Part shown: positions 54,607 to 64,000 of the stretch, in pieces
Position numbering within the stretch: the stretch's first letter is position 1
Layout of the letters: each line of letters begins with the position of its first letter
Source: JBKQVT01 sp963727245
GTDB lineage: Bacteria > Planctomycetota > Planctomycetia > Pirellulales > Thermoguttaceae
Length of the DNA stretch: 64,000 bases
Direction of reading: 5' to 3'
NCBI GenBank assembly: GCA_963727245.1
Contig: CAVSFO010000016.1
Coordinates: 1 to 64,000, forward strand
The notes under the pieces: generated by a model
Database searches by the model: none
Told to the model about the DNA's origin: nothing
Seen by the model: only the letters and a program-made list of their open reading frames with translations
Program-made: the position numbers and the translations under genes

Positions 54607-55827
54607 ATGAACGCCATCTGCCTGGTCATCGATCGACTGCACGCGGGCTACCTGGGGGCGCTGGGAAATAGCTGGATCGACACGCCCTCGATCGACCGCC
54701 TGGCCGCCCAATCGTTGGTCTGCGGCCAGATGCTGGTGGATACGCCCCGGCTGGAGGCCCTCTATCGCTCCTATTGGCAGGGCTGGCACGCGCTCGGTCC
54801 GCCCCCGCCCGGGGATCGCCCCAGCCTGGCCGCGATGCTCCGCGAGGGGGCCGTCCACAGCGCGCTGCTGAGCGACGACCGGACCATCCAAGAACACCCG
54901 CTGGCCGTGGATTTCGATGAAGTGGTGCCGATCGACCCGCCCTGGCAGATGCGGGTGGCGGACGAAGGAAAGTTCGAGCGGACGCACCTGGCCCGCTGCT
55001 TCGTGCAGATTATCGACTGGTTGCAGTCGGCGCCACAGCCATTCTTGCTGTGGTGCCACCTGGCCAGCCTGGGCACAACCTGGGACGCGCCGCTGGAGTT
55101 CCGTGGGCGCTATTGGGAAGAAGGCGACCCCCCGCCGCCGCAGTCGGCCGAGGTGCCCGACCGCCGCTTGGACGACAATCCCGATCCCAACGAGGTCCTG
55201 GGCATTACCCAATCCTATGCCGGACAAGTGTCGCTGCTGGATACCTGCCTGGGAGGACTGGTCGAGTTCCTCCGTGGCAACCCGCTAGAGGGGGAAACGC
55301 TGCTCAGCCTGACTTCCGCCCGGGGCTTTCCCTTGGGCGAGCATGGCCGGATCGGTCCCTGCGACGACGCGCTCTATGGCGAGTTGGTTCAGGTGCCGCT
55401 GGTGCTGCGGCTTCCCGACAATCGCGGGGCCACCCTGCGGAGCCACAGGCTGATCGAGCCGGGGGACCTTTGGGCGACCCTCCTGGACTACTGGGGGATG
55501 GGCGACGGGCCGCAATCACCGGCGGCCAGTAGCCTGATCCCATTGTTGGGGGGTGACGTGACGCTGCACCGCGACCGCGTCTGTGTCGCCGGCCGCGGAT
55601 CGGAGCGGGCCATCCGCACGCCGGCATGGTATCTGCGTCGCAGCGGCGTCGCGGAGCTATTCGCCAAGCCGGATGACTACTGGGAGGTCAATAACGTCGC
55701 CCCCCGCTGCCAGGAGGTCGTGGAGTGCCTGGAAGACGCCCTAAACGAGTTCGAGCAGACGCTTCAGGCCGGCCGGGCCTCCGATCTGCCGCCGCTCAGC
55801 GAGATACTGGTCCAGGGGTTGGAGTAG
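54607..55827 (+). CDS. Sulfatase-like protein lacking the usual nucleophile
   Basis: The protein has 406 residues. The N-terminal NAICLVIDRLHAGYLGALGN, SWIDTPSIDRLAAQSLV and the later ITQSYAGQVSLLDTCLGGLV-EFL, LLSLTSARGFPLGEHGRIGP and LYGELVQVPLVLRLPD follow the alkaline phosphatase/sulfatase fold. The formylglycine motif C/S-x-P/A-S-R expected around residue 45-60 is missing: the sequence there is CGQMLVDTPRLEALYRSYWQ. The first metal site is reduced to a single Asp (VIDR). It may be a non-catalytic or phosphotransfer variant, or have lost activity. It is in the polysaccharide cluster, after WecG; no signal peptide is evident, so it may be cytoplasmic. ATG 54607 is the first Met after repeat E. 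Confidence 0.75.
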   Translation: MNAICLVIDRLHAGYLGALGNSWIDTPSIDRLAAQSLVCGQMLVDTPRLEALYRSYWQGWHALGPPPPGDRPSLAAMLREGAVHSALLSDDRTIQEHPLAVDFDEVVPIDPPWQMRVADEGKFERTHLARCFVQIIDWLQSAPQPFLLWCHLASLGTTWDAPLEFRGRYWEEGDPPPPQSAEVPDRRLDDNPDPNEVLGITQSYAGQVSLLDTCLGGLVEFLRGNPLEGETLLSLTSARGFPLGEHGRIGPCDDALYGELVQVPLVLRLPDNRGATLRSHRLIEPGDLWATLLDYWGMGDGPQSPAASSLIPLLGGDVTLHRDRVCVAGRGSERAIRTPAWYLRRSGVAELFAKPDDYWEVNNVAPRCQEVVECLEDALNEFEQTLQAGRASDLPPLSEILVQGLE

Positions 55828-56176
55828 GCCACGATACGGGTAAAGTAACAGCGCGACCAATATCCCCTCTCCCTCCGGGAGAGGGTAGGGTGAGGGCGAT
55901 TAGGGCAAACGTTCGGGCACTCCGATCACGCATCCTTTCCACTTCCCCCTCACCCTAACCCTCTCCCAGAGGGAGAGGGGACAGAACTGCCAGGGATATT
56001 CCTCGGCCTTTTTTCCTCGTCGCCCCCGGCTCGGGAGTGCCTTCTTCCCGCTGCCGAACTGCCATAATTTTGCCGAATCCGGCATGGCCGAGAGGGGCCG
56101 ATTCTGGCTATAATCCGCAATTCCCCCAGGGAATTACGCTACCACTGTCTCCTCATTCAGGCCAGTCGAATCGACG
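55828..56176. repeat. Intergenic region with family E repeats (copies 3 and 4)
   Basis: CCCCTCTCCCTCCGGGAGAG GGTAGGGTGAGGGC (55863-) and, inverted, CCCCTCACCCTAACCCTCTC CCAGAGGGAGAGGGG (to 55981). No coding sequence is seen here. Confidence 0.75.
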
Positions 56177-59100
56177 ATGACCGGACAGGGACGTCCGAGA
56201 ACATCGCGGACCGAACACCCGGCCACAGGCAGCCCGCGGGCTGCCTGTTGGGCCTTGGCCGTTGCGCTGCTGGCGTTGGCGCCGGCGGTGCGGGCCCAAG
56301 GGGTGGCCGCGGAAGGCCGGGCAGCGCTCGAAGACCAAGCGCCCGCCGAAGGCCGCGCGAGCGAGGATGCCGCGGCCGCCGGCCCGACGATGCGGGTCCG
56401 CATCATCTGGGGCGGCGCCTTGCGGCTCTGGGAAGGGACCATCGCCGTCAGCCAGGGCACGCTCGCGGAGGTTTGTCCACTGGGGATCGAAGCCGATGAG
56501 CCGGGCTCGATGTGGCTGGAAAACGGCCATCTCCTCGTCCGCCAGCGAAGCTCCCGCGTCTATGACGGCGTGGACGTCCTGATCCGCGCCCCCGCGGACG
56601 CGAAATTGCAGGTGAACCTGGCCGCTGCCGACGACGCCCAGCGCCGCCCGCAGCACGAAATCCCCTTGAGCGACCTTTCCGGCGACTTCCGCACTCTGCA
56701 ACTCGACGCCCACGGCAACCGCCTCGTGATCGGCCGCACGCCCGGCGACCAGTTGCGGGTTCATCTTTCCGGCAAGTCGCTGGTCTTCTCGCCGGGGGAG
56801 AAACTGCGGCTGGAGGTCGAGCCGCACCAACTGCCCGTCCCCGCCGACACCAAGGTGCGCCTCAAGGTGCAACTCGTCTCGCCGGCCAATCAGCAGGAGT
56901 TCTGGTCGGACCAGCACGACGTGCAGGCGGACCAGGCGGCGGGCATTCCGCTGGAGATTCCTCTGCCCGATCGGGAAGGCGTGTACGACCTGAACCTCAC
57001 GGCGATGTACGCTTCGAGCTGGCCGCGCTCGGTCCGTGCGTCCTTGAACTGGAAGCGAATCATCGCCGAGCGCAAAGTGCAGTTGCTGGTGGTCGACACG
57101 GCCCGGCCGGCGCCGCCGCGCCCGGCCGGCGAGTTGAGCGTGGTGGACGAGATCGACCCGGTGAATCCGTCCTGGTGGGAGTTCAAGGGCAAGCTGCCGC
57201 AACTGTCGCGGCTGACGCGCCTGAGCAGCGGCCCGCTGGGCAACGGCAGCCTGCAGACTTTGTCGCATCCGCTGGGCGAGCTGGCCCAACTGAGGCCCAA
57301 CGGCGGCTCGGCCGACGTGAGCTGGGAGGCGTACACGCTGTCGATCAGCCAGCCGGGGCGGCCCCATATCGTGGAAATCGACTATCCCAGCGACGTGCCG
57401 CAGACGCTGGGACTGACGATCCTGGAGCCCAACGCTGCCGGGGCCCTGGCGCCCATGGGATTGGAGTCGGGCGTGGACGTGAAGGAAGAACCTTGGAGCG
57501 GTTCCAAGCCGCACTGGGCCAAGCATCGGTTGGTCTTCTGGCCGCGCAGCAGCACGCCCATCCTGCTGGTGACCAACCGCCGCGATCGGCAACCGGCCGT
57601 CTACGGCAAGATCCGCGTGCTGGCCGGTTGGGAGCATCTTCCCCAGGCCGCCATCGCCGCTCTGCCCGCGGGGCGGCTGCTGGCGGGGCAGCTCGATCGC
57701 CCCTTGTTCCCCGCGAACTTCTCGGCCCCGGAGTCGCTGGACGCCTGGAGCAGCCGCAGCCTCGACGACTGGGCCACGTTCTACAGCGGCGGCCTGCGCC
57801 TGGTCGAGTATCTGCAACACGTCGGCTACAACGGGCTGATGATCGCCGTCCTGGCCGACGGCAGCACGATTTATCCCAGCGCCGTGCTGGAGCCCACGCC
57901 GCGCTACGATACGGGCATGTTTTTCGGCACCGCCCAGGATCCGCTGCGCAAAGACGTGCTGGAAATGTTGTTCCGCCTCTTCGATCGCGAGGACTTGCAG
58001 TTGATTCCCTCGCTGGAGTTCGCCACCCCGCTGCCGGAGCTGGAGGCGGCCTGCCGCCACGGCGGGGCGGCGGCAGACGGCATCGAGTGGATCGGCCCCA
58101 ACGGCTCGACCTGGCGGCAAAACTACCCCACCCGCCGCGGCCTGGCCCCCTACTACAACACCCTGGACCCGCGCGTCCAGGAAGCGATGCTGGGCGTGGT
58201 GCGGGAACTCAGCCGGCGCTACGCCCGGCACCGCGCCTTCGCCGGCTTGGCGCTGCGGCTGTCGGCCTACGGCTATGCCCAGTTGCCGGGACCACAGTGG
58301 GGAATGGACGACGGCACGATCGCCCGCTTCCAGCACGATACGCGGCTGCAAGTGCCGGGCGAAGGGGCCGGGCGGTTTGCCGCCCGCGCCGCCTTCCTCA
58401 ACGGCGACGAGCATCGCGCCGCGTGGCTGCAATCGCGCGCCGATCAGCTCCATCGCTTCTATGCCCGGGTGCGCCAGACCTTGGAGGCCGACCATCCCGG
58501 CGCGCCGCTCTACCTGGCCGGCGCCGACATGCTCTGCGGCGCCGAGATCGAAGCCGATTTGCGGCCCGTCTTGCCCCCCAAAAACACCCTGGCCGACTCC
58601 CTGCTGCAAGCCGGCATCGAGCTGCGGCAATACCAGGAAGACCCCGGCGTGGTCCTGCTGCGCCCGGAGCGGATCGTGCCCGGCGGGCGACTGAACGCCC
58701 AGGCGGTCGACCTGGAAATCGACCAAATGCCGGACGCCGATCCGTACTTCCGCGGTCTTCCCTGTCCCGGCAGCCTCTTCTTCCATCCCCCGCAGGAGGT
58801 CCGCATCCCCTCGTTCGATCAGAAGAGCCCGATCCGGTCCCTCTACGCCGGCCTGAACACGCAGTCGACGCCCTCGGCAGCCCGCAACCGCCAGCGGTTC
58901 ATCCACAGCCTCGCGGTCATGGACTCCCAGGTCCTCATCGACGGCGGCTGGCTGCTGTCGATGGGACAGGAGGAATCGTTGGCCGACCTGGTGGCGATCT
59001 ATCGGCGGCTGCCGGCGGTGCGACTGGCGGCGGTCGGCGACAACCGGGGCGACGCCGCCACCCAACCGGTGACGTTCCGCTCCGCTTCTTACCAAGGCCG

Positions 59101-60178
59101 AACCTACGTCTACGCCGTCAACGACGCCCCCTTCCCCGTCACGGCCGCGGTCCACCTGGAAGCCGCCGTCGGCTGCCGGCTTCAGGACCTGGCCGGCCCA
59201 CGGCGGAGCGGCGCGCTTCGGCAAGAGGCCGACGGCCTGCAATGGCAGGTCGAATTGGGGCCCTACGACGTGGCGGCGGCCATCCTTTCCGACTCGGCAG
59301 CGAATTTCTCCCGCCCGCAAGTCTCCATCCCGCCCGCGGCCGCAGCGGCCCTGGCGTTGCACATCCGCCACCTGGGCGCCCGGGCGGCCACGCTCCGCCC
59401 GCCGCTGCTGCCGTTGCGGGTGTTGGACAACCCGAGCTTCCAACGACCGGCCACCGCCGCCGATCCGGTGCCCGGCTGGGCCGTCTCCCGCCGGCCCGGC
59501 GTGAGCGTGCGACTCGACAAGTCGCAAACGCACGGCCACGGCCAATCGGTCCACATCTCCAGCGACGGCCCCATCGCCTGCCTGGTCAGCCGCGAGTTCG
59601 AGCCGCCGACCACGGGCCGGCTCTCCATGTCGGTCTGGCTGCGGGTGGCGGACGCCAATCGCCAGCCCCCCCTCCGCCTGGCCCTGGAGGGGAAACTCGA
59701 CGGCCGCGATTACCACCCCTACGCGACCATCGGGCAGCCGCAGGCCGCCGGCCCGGGGGCCATTCCCACCACCTGGCGGCAATTCATCTTCCAAGTCGAC
59801 GATCTGCCCCTGGAAGGACTCTCCCGCTTGCGCGTCCGCTTCGATCTCATCGGGCGCGGCGACGTCTGGATCGACGACGTGCAGTTGTTCGACCTGGCCT
59901 TCAACGAGAGCGAACTCCGCGCCCTCTATAAGCTCATCACCCTGGCCAACGTCACCCTGCAGAACGGCCAGGTCGGCGATTGCATGAAGCTGCTGGAGGG
60001 CTATTGGCCCCGGTTCCTCGTGCAACACGTGCCGCTGGCCGCCGATGCCTCCGGCGGCGCCGTCGCGGTCAAGCCGGAGCAGCCCCCGCCGGCCGCCGAC
60101 AACCCCGCTTCGCCACCCCCGCAAACCGGCTTCATGGACCGGGTAAAGAACATGCTGCCGGAGAAGCTGCGGTTCTGA
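56177..60178 (+). CDS. Giant exported family 10 glycosylhydrolase-like (GHL10) protein
   Basis: The product has 1333 residues. The N terminus (RAACWALAVALLALAPAVRA) is a signal or anchor segment at about residues 22-41. Residues 50-300 and 300-500 look like beta-sandwich modules. Around 530-800 the segment LEYLQHVGYNGLMIAVLADG-type (VEYLQHVGYNGLMIAVLADG, STIYPSAVLEPTPRYDTGMF, PLRKDVLEMLFRLFDREDLQ, LIPSLEFATPLPELEA) matches the GHL10/DUF187 TIM-barrel-like domain. Later come a further domain (YAVNDAPFPVTAAVHLEAAV) and a carbohydrate-binding-like beta domain (LSMSVWLRVADANRQPPLRL). It probably acts on or near surface polysaccharides. The frame is intact over 4 kb. The C terminus has a Pro-rich linker and a short amphipathic end (TGFMDRVKNMLPEKLRF). 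ATG 56177 is preceded by no strong ribosome binding site. Confidence 0.72.
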   Translation: MTGQGRPRTSRTEHPATGSPRAACWALAVALLALAPAVRAQGVAAEGRAALEDQAPAEGRASEDAAAAGPTMRVRIIWGGALRLWEGTIAVSQGTLAEVCPLGIEADEPGSMWLENGHLLVRQRSSRVYDGVDVLIRAPADAKLQVNLAAADDAQRRPQHEIPLSDLSGDFRTLQLDAHGNRLVIGRTPGDQLRVHLSGKSLVFSPGEKLRLEVEPHQLPVPADTKVRLKVQLVSPANQQEFWSDQHDVQADQAAGIPLEIPLPDREGVYDLNLTAMYASSWPRSVRASLNWKRIIAERKVQLLVVDTARPAPPRPAGELSVVDEIDPVNPSWWEFKGKLPQLSRLTRLSSGPLGNGSLQTLSHPLGELAQLRPNGGSADVSWEAYTLSISQPGRPHIVEIDYPSDVPQTLGLTILEPNAAGALAPMGLESGVDVKEEPWSGSKPHWAKHRLVFWPRSSTPILLVTNRRDRQPAVYGKIRVLAGWEHLPQAAIAALPAGRLLAGQLDRPLFPANFSAPESLDAWSSRSLDDWATFYSGGLRLVEYLQHVGYNGLMIAVLADGSTIYPSAVLEPTPRYDTGMFFGTAQDPLRKDVLEMLFRLFDREDLQLIPSLEFATPLPELEAACRHGGAAADGIEWIGPNGSTWRQNYPTRRGLAPYYNTLDPRVQEAMLGVVRELSRRYARHRAFAGLALRLSAYGYAQLPGPQWGMDDGTIARFQHDTRLQVPGEGAGRFAARAAFLNGDEHRAAWLQSRADQLHRFYARVRQTLEADHPGAPLYLAGADMLCGAEIEADLRPVLPPKNTLADSLLQAGIELRQYQEDPGVVLLRPERIVPGGRLNAQAVDLEIDQMPDADPYFRGLPCPGSLFFHPPQEVRIPSFDQKSPIRSLYAGLNTQSTPSAARNRQRFIHSLAVMDSQVLIDGGWLLSMGQEESLADLVAIYRRLPAVRLAAVGDNRGDAATQPVTFRSASYQGRTYVYAVNDAPFPVTAAVHLEAAVGCRLQDLAGPRRSGALRQEADGLQWQVELGPYDVAAAILSDSAANFSRPQVSIPPAAAAALALHIRHLGARAATLRPPLLPLRVLDNPSFQRPATAADPVPGWAVSRRPGVSVRLDKSQTHGHGQSVHISSDGPIACLVSREFEPPTTGRLSMSVWLRVADANRQPPLRLALEGKLDGRDYHPYATIGQPQAAGPGAIPTTWRQFIFQVDDLPLEGLSRLRVRFDLIGRGDVWIDDVQLFDLAFNESELRALYKLITLANVTLQNGQVGDCMKLLEGYWPRFLVQHVPLAADASGGAVAVKPEQPPPAADNPASPPPQTGFMDRVKNMLPEKLRF

Positions 60179-60218
60179 GACAAGAGCGGGTCGGCGATCG
60201 CGCCGCGCCACAAACAAG

Positions 60219-60388
60219 GCTCGCGCGGAGACGCAGAGAAGCAGCGGGAAGTGTTTGGGGCTACCGGCCGTTCGAGACCAGCGAACGCGCGCGATGCCGT
60301 CTTCCCTCGGAACTCCGGCGTACCAGCCTTCTTCTCGTCCGTCCCCTCTCCCTCTTCCGCGTCTCGGCGTCTCTGCGCGAGTTTTCCT
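60219..60388. repeat. Inverted dispersed repeat, family K
   Basis: CTCGCGCGGAGACGCAGAGA at 60219 and CGTCTCTGCGCGAG at the right (to 60388) are the arms of a long inverted repeat with a 130-base loop containing ACCGGCCGTTCGAGACC. Next to it, TGCCTGCCCG and CGGAGCAGGCA at 60452-60482 form a hairpin that may terminate the PEP-CTERM gene. Confidence 0.65.
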
Positions 60389-60490
60389 CGGGCTGCTGCG
60401 CGCAAAAGGAAGCGGCCGGAACGAACTATGTCGCTCCGGCCGCCGTTCACATGTGCCTGCCCGATGCGTCGGAGCAGGCATGTTCGCTGT

Positions 60491-62629
60491 TTACTTCCGC
60501 CGACGGCGAATGACCGGCACCAGGGCCAAGGCCCCGGCCAGCAAGAGGGCCAGCGTTCCGGGCTCGGGCACCACGGCAAAAGTGGCTTGGTCATAGTTCA
60601 CCACGGCCCAGACCGCCCCGGTGCTGATGTCGAGGCCCCAAGCACCACCACCTGGGCGACGCTGGTGGCCCCGTGCTCCGTGGCATCCGCCCAGAAGGTC
60701 GCATACGACTCGTCGACGCCGTGGTTCGCGCCATCGACACTGGCGTAGGCGCCGGAGTCAGTCCGGTCACCGCGTTCTGCCACTTGGTGCCGTCGAACGA
60801 GCCGAGCCACATCCAGCCGGCGTTGAAGTTGTAGGTGGCGTCGGCGTTGTCCAACAGCGCCGTATCATAGGTCACCTGCATCGCGTAGGCCTCGCCGTCT
60901 GGAATCCCGGCAACCTGCACCACGTCGCTGGCCAACCAGCGGCCGGTGGTCGACATCGGCGGTTCCTGCGCGGTGGCGGGCAACTCATCGGTGGCCCGGG
61001 TTCGCCAAGTCATGCTCACGGTCACCTGGCTGCCGCTGCTGTTCGTGCCGGCCAGGATCGTCGCCACGCTGCCGAGGTTGCCGGCCCCGCCGGTGACGAT
61101 GGAGGACAGGTTGGTGTAGTTCGCCCCGGCAGCCACCTCGCCGTAGAGCACCGTGCCGGTGAAGGTGGCCTGGGACGCCTTCGCCCCGCCGACGCTCGCG
61201 GTGGCAGCGGCGACGATCGTGCCGCCAGGGATGATGGTCCCCGAGGCACTGACGTTTTCACCACTCAGCCCCTCCGCCTTGATCACGTTGCCGACCAAGG
61301 CACCGGCGCTCAGGGCCGACAGCGTGGTCGCTGACTGGGGGACCGTCAGGCTGAACTGCTGGGTGGGGGTGCCGTTGGCAAAGGTGCCGGCGGCCAAGGA
61401 GTTGACCGTGACGCCGGTGACGGGGGTAACGCTGCCCCCGGTCGTTGTCGGGTTGGTGTACAACTGGTCGTTGCCCGCACCGCTCACGCTAAAGTACCAA
61501 GTGCCGCCGCCGAGCATGGCTGCGGGAACGGTCGAACTGGCCGTCAACGGCCGGTTGCTGACCACGTCGACGGTGAGTGCACTGATCGAAACCGGCGAGG
61601 CTCCATCGGTGCTGTCCGAGGCCGTTGCCGTAATCGAGACGCTGCCCGCGGCCGCCGACGAAAAGCTCATGCTGACGGGCTGCGTGCCATTGATCGCGAT
61701 GACCCCGCCCGAGCTTGTCGGGGGGGTAATGGTCCCTATGTTCGTGGTGGTGCCCAAGCTCCAAGCGGTCGTCGCGAGGTTCCCGGTATTGCCGATGTTG
61801 AAGGTGAGGGCATCCGACGTATTGATCATGATGCGGTTGGAATTCGCCAGGCTCCCGTTCAGGGTCAGGACAGGGGTGCCGCTAACCAGCGGGCTGAACG
61901 TGATCGTCGGCGCGAGGCCGATGCTGTAATCGGTTGAAAACGAACCGGAGAAGGTATCGCTTAGGCCGGTGACCCCATTTAACTCGTAATAGAAATGCCT
62001 GGTTATGCTGTTCACCGCTGGGAACATCGTCACTGACGCCGTCTGAGGCCGTGCTGGCGCTGTTGAAATTGTAAGCGAGCACGCCGAGCAGGATGTTGAC
62101 ACGGTTGGCGGAGGTGCTGAGCGTGCCAGTGCCCGTGGTGTACGTGGCGGCGCCGTTGCCGATAATGGCCCACCCAGGACTGGTGCCGCTCGTCGATCCC
62201 GTCACGGTTGTCCCAATGTCCAAGTTTCCGTCATGGTTGGTATCCTGGGAGGTGCCGGTGGTCGCTTGAGCAAGCCCGCTGAACACGGAGTTGGCGGTAA
62301 GAGACAGCGACGTGGGCGGCGCTGCCGATGGTTCCGGAGGACTGGAATCCCAACCACGTTTCGTTGAGTCCGTCCTGGGCAGCATTGGTGGTCGTCCCCA
62401 AGAAGCCGGCGTAGACGTCAAAATAGATCGTCCCGGAGGTGGCGGTAGTGCTGACCGCGTTGGTCGTAATCGCGTCGGCGCCGCTGGCCGTGAACGTGGA
62501 CGAATACGACGTACTTCCCTGCTGGACCGGTTCCAGATAGAACTCCACAATACTGGCGGCCTGAGCCACCGTTGACGTTGCGAGCAAAGCCACTGTTCCG
62601 GCCAGAGACCAAAGTATTCGCGATTTCAT
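60491..62629 (-). pseudogene. PEP-CTERM surface protein with four frameshifts
   Basis: MKSRILWSLAGTVALLATST and VAQAASIVEFYLEPVQQG start a signal-peptide protein; DINHDGNLDIGT-like and SGWSIIGNGAATYTTGTGTL-like regions lie in other frames; the last part VVPEPGTLALLLAGALALVP-VIRRRRK is a PEP-CTERM sorting signal (PEP motif, hydrophobic helix, Arg tail), ending at 60491. Joining four frames gives about 700 residues. The joins are near 62310, 62070, 60765 and 60630. Between them the reading is Ser/Thr/Gly/Ala-rich, beta-rich, exported. In exosortase systems this signal is cut after anchoring for surface display. The four breaks could be sequencing errors in GC runs or true decay. The start ATG 62629 has a normal signal peptide. 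Confidence 0.75.
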
Positions 62630-62690
62630 GTCGCCATCCCTTATTGTTGGTTACGAACCGATTGGACTTGGTTAAAGTGAAAGCGACGGC

Positions 62691-63545
62691 TTAGCTTGCC
62701 CGCCGCCGCAGGAACTTCACGGAAAACAGACCGATTAGACCGCCGAGCAGCATGACAATCGAACTCGGCTCGGGCACGGCGGGGGTGACAGCAGAGGCCG
62801 GCCCCGCGCCGACATCCCCGGGATAATCGAGGGGCTGGAGCGTTCCGCCCTGGCCATTCATGGCGAGTTGCGTCCAGTTGTAGAGCCAAGTATCGTAGTC
62901 GGACGGCTGGCCGGGGATACCATTCACATAAGAGAAGTTACCGAAAAACCAATCACCCTCAGCCATCCCCGGCGAGCCTGGCACATAGTTGTTTGGAGGA
63001 GCGGCGGTACCCAACGTCCAGCCATACAGCCAATCGTCATAATCGCTGGCGTCGACGTAGCCTCGCAAGAGCGTATCGCCCATGTAGGTGTAGCGAAGGA
63101 TGATGCTATTGAGCGGCGTGGTTACGCCGAAGAAGGAAGTATAGATTTGGTCGCCGTAGCCATCGTTGTTAAGCATCATCGCGATGCCCATCAGCCCGCC
63201 GTTGCCGGTGTTGATGAGGGTCGTATCGGCGTTCCCGGCAACGCTACTCGTCACACCACTGGCCCCCACGAACGGATAGCCGCTGGGGGTGTTGTTAAAG
63301 GAATCGTAACAGGCCTGCTCGATGGCGGAAATGCCAGTGTACGGTCCGGTCGCATCAGAGAACGTCACCGCAGCGGGGTCCGTAAAAACGACTGCGTTAT
63401 CCTGGATATCAAGCGTCCCGCCATTGAGGCTAACGGCGCCATTATACAAATAGCAACCGACACTATCAGCCGACGCCGACATCGGCACCAGCGCCAACCC
63501 GCAGATAGCCACTAGAGCGAAAGCCAAAGTGAATTTATTACCCAT
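62691..63545 (-). CDS. PEP-CTERM surface protein with dockerin-like repeats
   Basis: The protein has 284 residues. MGNKFTLAFALVAICGLALV and PMSASA is a signal peptide. The middle contains LRGYVDASDYDDWLYGWTLG and PGQPSDYDTWLYNWTQLA, Asp-rich pairs typical of dockerin-like or calcium-binding segments of planctomycete exported proteins. The C terminus VPEPSSIVMLLGGLIGLFSV and a following KFLRRRAS is a complete PEP-CTERM signal. It lies 61 bases upstream of the first PEP-CTERM gene on the same strand, so the two may be co-transcribed. ATG 63545 was chosen over the TTG at 63560. The 455 bases to the window end (63546-64000) hold no gene I can support. Confidence 0.88.
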   Translation of the reverse strand: MGNKFTLAFALVAICGLALVPMSASADSVGCYLYNGAVSLNGGTLDIQDNAVVFTDPAAVTFSDATGPYTGISAIEQACYDSFNNTPSGYPFVGASGVTSSVAGNADTTLINTGNGGLMGIAMMLNNDGYGDQIYTSFFGVTTPLNSIILRYTYMGDTLLRGYVDASDYDDWLYGWTLGTAAPPNNYVPGSPGMAEGDWFFGNFSYVNGIPGQPSDYDTWLYNWTQLAMNGQGGTLQPLDYPGDVGAGPASAVTPAVPEPSSIVMLLGGLIGLFSVKFLRRRAS

Positions 63546-64000
63546 TGCCGATTCCCCCAACTCCTTAGTGTCTTGGCGAGCGATTTCTCTCGATGAGGCG
63601 ACTGAAACGCACCAAGTTTGAATGCCCGATACGCCGGTTGCACGCGAGCCGGCCGAAAAGAATAGGGTTAGACCATAACTCTTAAGATACCAATTATTGC
63701 GAATGTGTCAAGCAAATTGCGGGTTGCGAAAACGGAATTTTCGGAAAAACACCACTTCGCCCCCGCCTGCGACATTACTGGCACACTCCGTATAGCCGTC
63801 ATAATCGCGATTCTCCCATGAATCGACAAATTGGTCAAGGATTTGGGGCGGATTTTCAGCAAGCGGCCAGGTCGCGGCAGTTTTCCAACACCTTTGGGTT
63901 ATCCGGTGCCGGTCTAGATGGCCCATAAGTGGGGCGAGACCCGGCAAGCATCCGCTAGCGCCCCTGGAGAGGCCGTGGTGATAGTGTACTTACGTACATA

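Noticed and set aside
56153..60481. A 1442-codon open frame on the minus strand
   Set aside because: It is antisense to the GHL10-like gene; the translation is Arg/Gly/Gln/His-rich without any domain, as expected from a GC-rich shadow frame.
63708..63947. Minus-strand frame containing LDQFVDSWENRDYDGYTECA
   Set aside because: Looks partly protein-like, but there is no ribosome binding site or recognisable family and it ends in unrelated sequence.

Overview
The window is high-GC bacterial DNA whose gene content points to a planctomycete, probably of the Pirellulales type. The indicators are an SLA1-homology (SHD1) domain on a secreted CsgG-like protein, a leucine-rich-repeat protein with the membrane module typical of this phylum, PEP-CTERM proteins, a large HEAT-repeat secreted protein, a giant GHL10-like protein, and intergenic spaces filled with palindromic dispersed repeats. 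No genus can be assigned from the sequence alone.

Layout. 1-6.0 kb: small proteins (membrane protein, tandem CDGSH protein, CsrA) followed by a leftward group of an LRR protein, a GT2-like glycosyltransferase and a pyruvyl-transferase-like protein. 6.7-13.1 kb: glucose-6-phosphate isomerase coupled to a HAD phosphatase, a methyltransferase and a TPR-sulfotransferase. 13.26-22.67 kb: a segment bounded by a tRNA-Lys gene and a displaced 25-bp copy of its 3' end; it carries the HEAT-repeat protein, a truncated lipoprotein, a secreted protein, an SDR and a metallo-beta-lactamase-fold hydrolase, and looks like an old integrated island without a recognisable integrase. 22.9-28.7 kb: an orphan HigA-like antitoxin, a Fis-type regulator, then etfB-etfA-acyl-CoA dehydrogenase-fabI (lipid metabolism). 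28.8-30.8 kb: a two-gene unit with a retropepsin-like protease, and a secreted zinc peptidase. 30.9-40.9 kb: leftward plsC-cdsA (phospholipid synthesis), a leftward GNAT-polysaccharide deacetylase-GT4 operon, and rightward Wzz-like and O-antigen-ligase-like genes plus an unusual RND-porter-like lipoprotein. 41.1-46.4 kb: an overlapping SPFH pair and the CsgG/SHD1 protein. 47-52 kb: an AT-richer acetyltransferase, a membrane protein, an AbiE-type toxin-antitoxin pair with an obvious operator, and a HEPN-like protein. 52.6-63.5 kb: sugar transferase, WecG/TagA/CpsF transferase, a sulfatase-like protein without the usual nucleophile, a GHL10-like protein and two PEP-CTERM proteins.

How they fit together. 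The scattered polysaccharide genes (priming sugar transferase, WecG, GT4, GT2-like, deacetylase, FemAB-like GNAT, Wzz, Wzy/ligase, pyruvyl transferase, sulfotransferase) together resemble the exopolysaccharide machinery that accompanies PEP-CTERM/exosortase systems; no exosortase lies in this window.

Two window-wide properties matter to any reader. First, at least ten genes carry frameshifts, mostly explained by one missing base in a G/C run, so sequence error is likely and split genes should be read as one. Second, at least ten families of dispersed, mostly palindromic intergenic repeats occur, several with two to four copies here.
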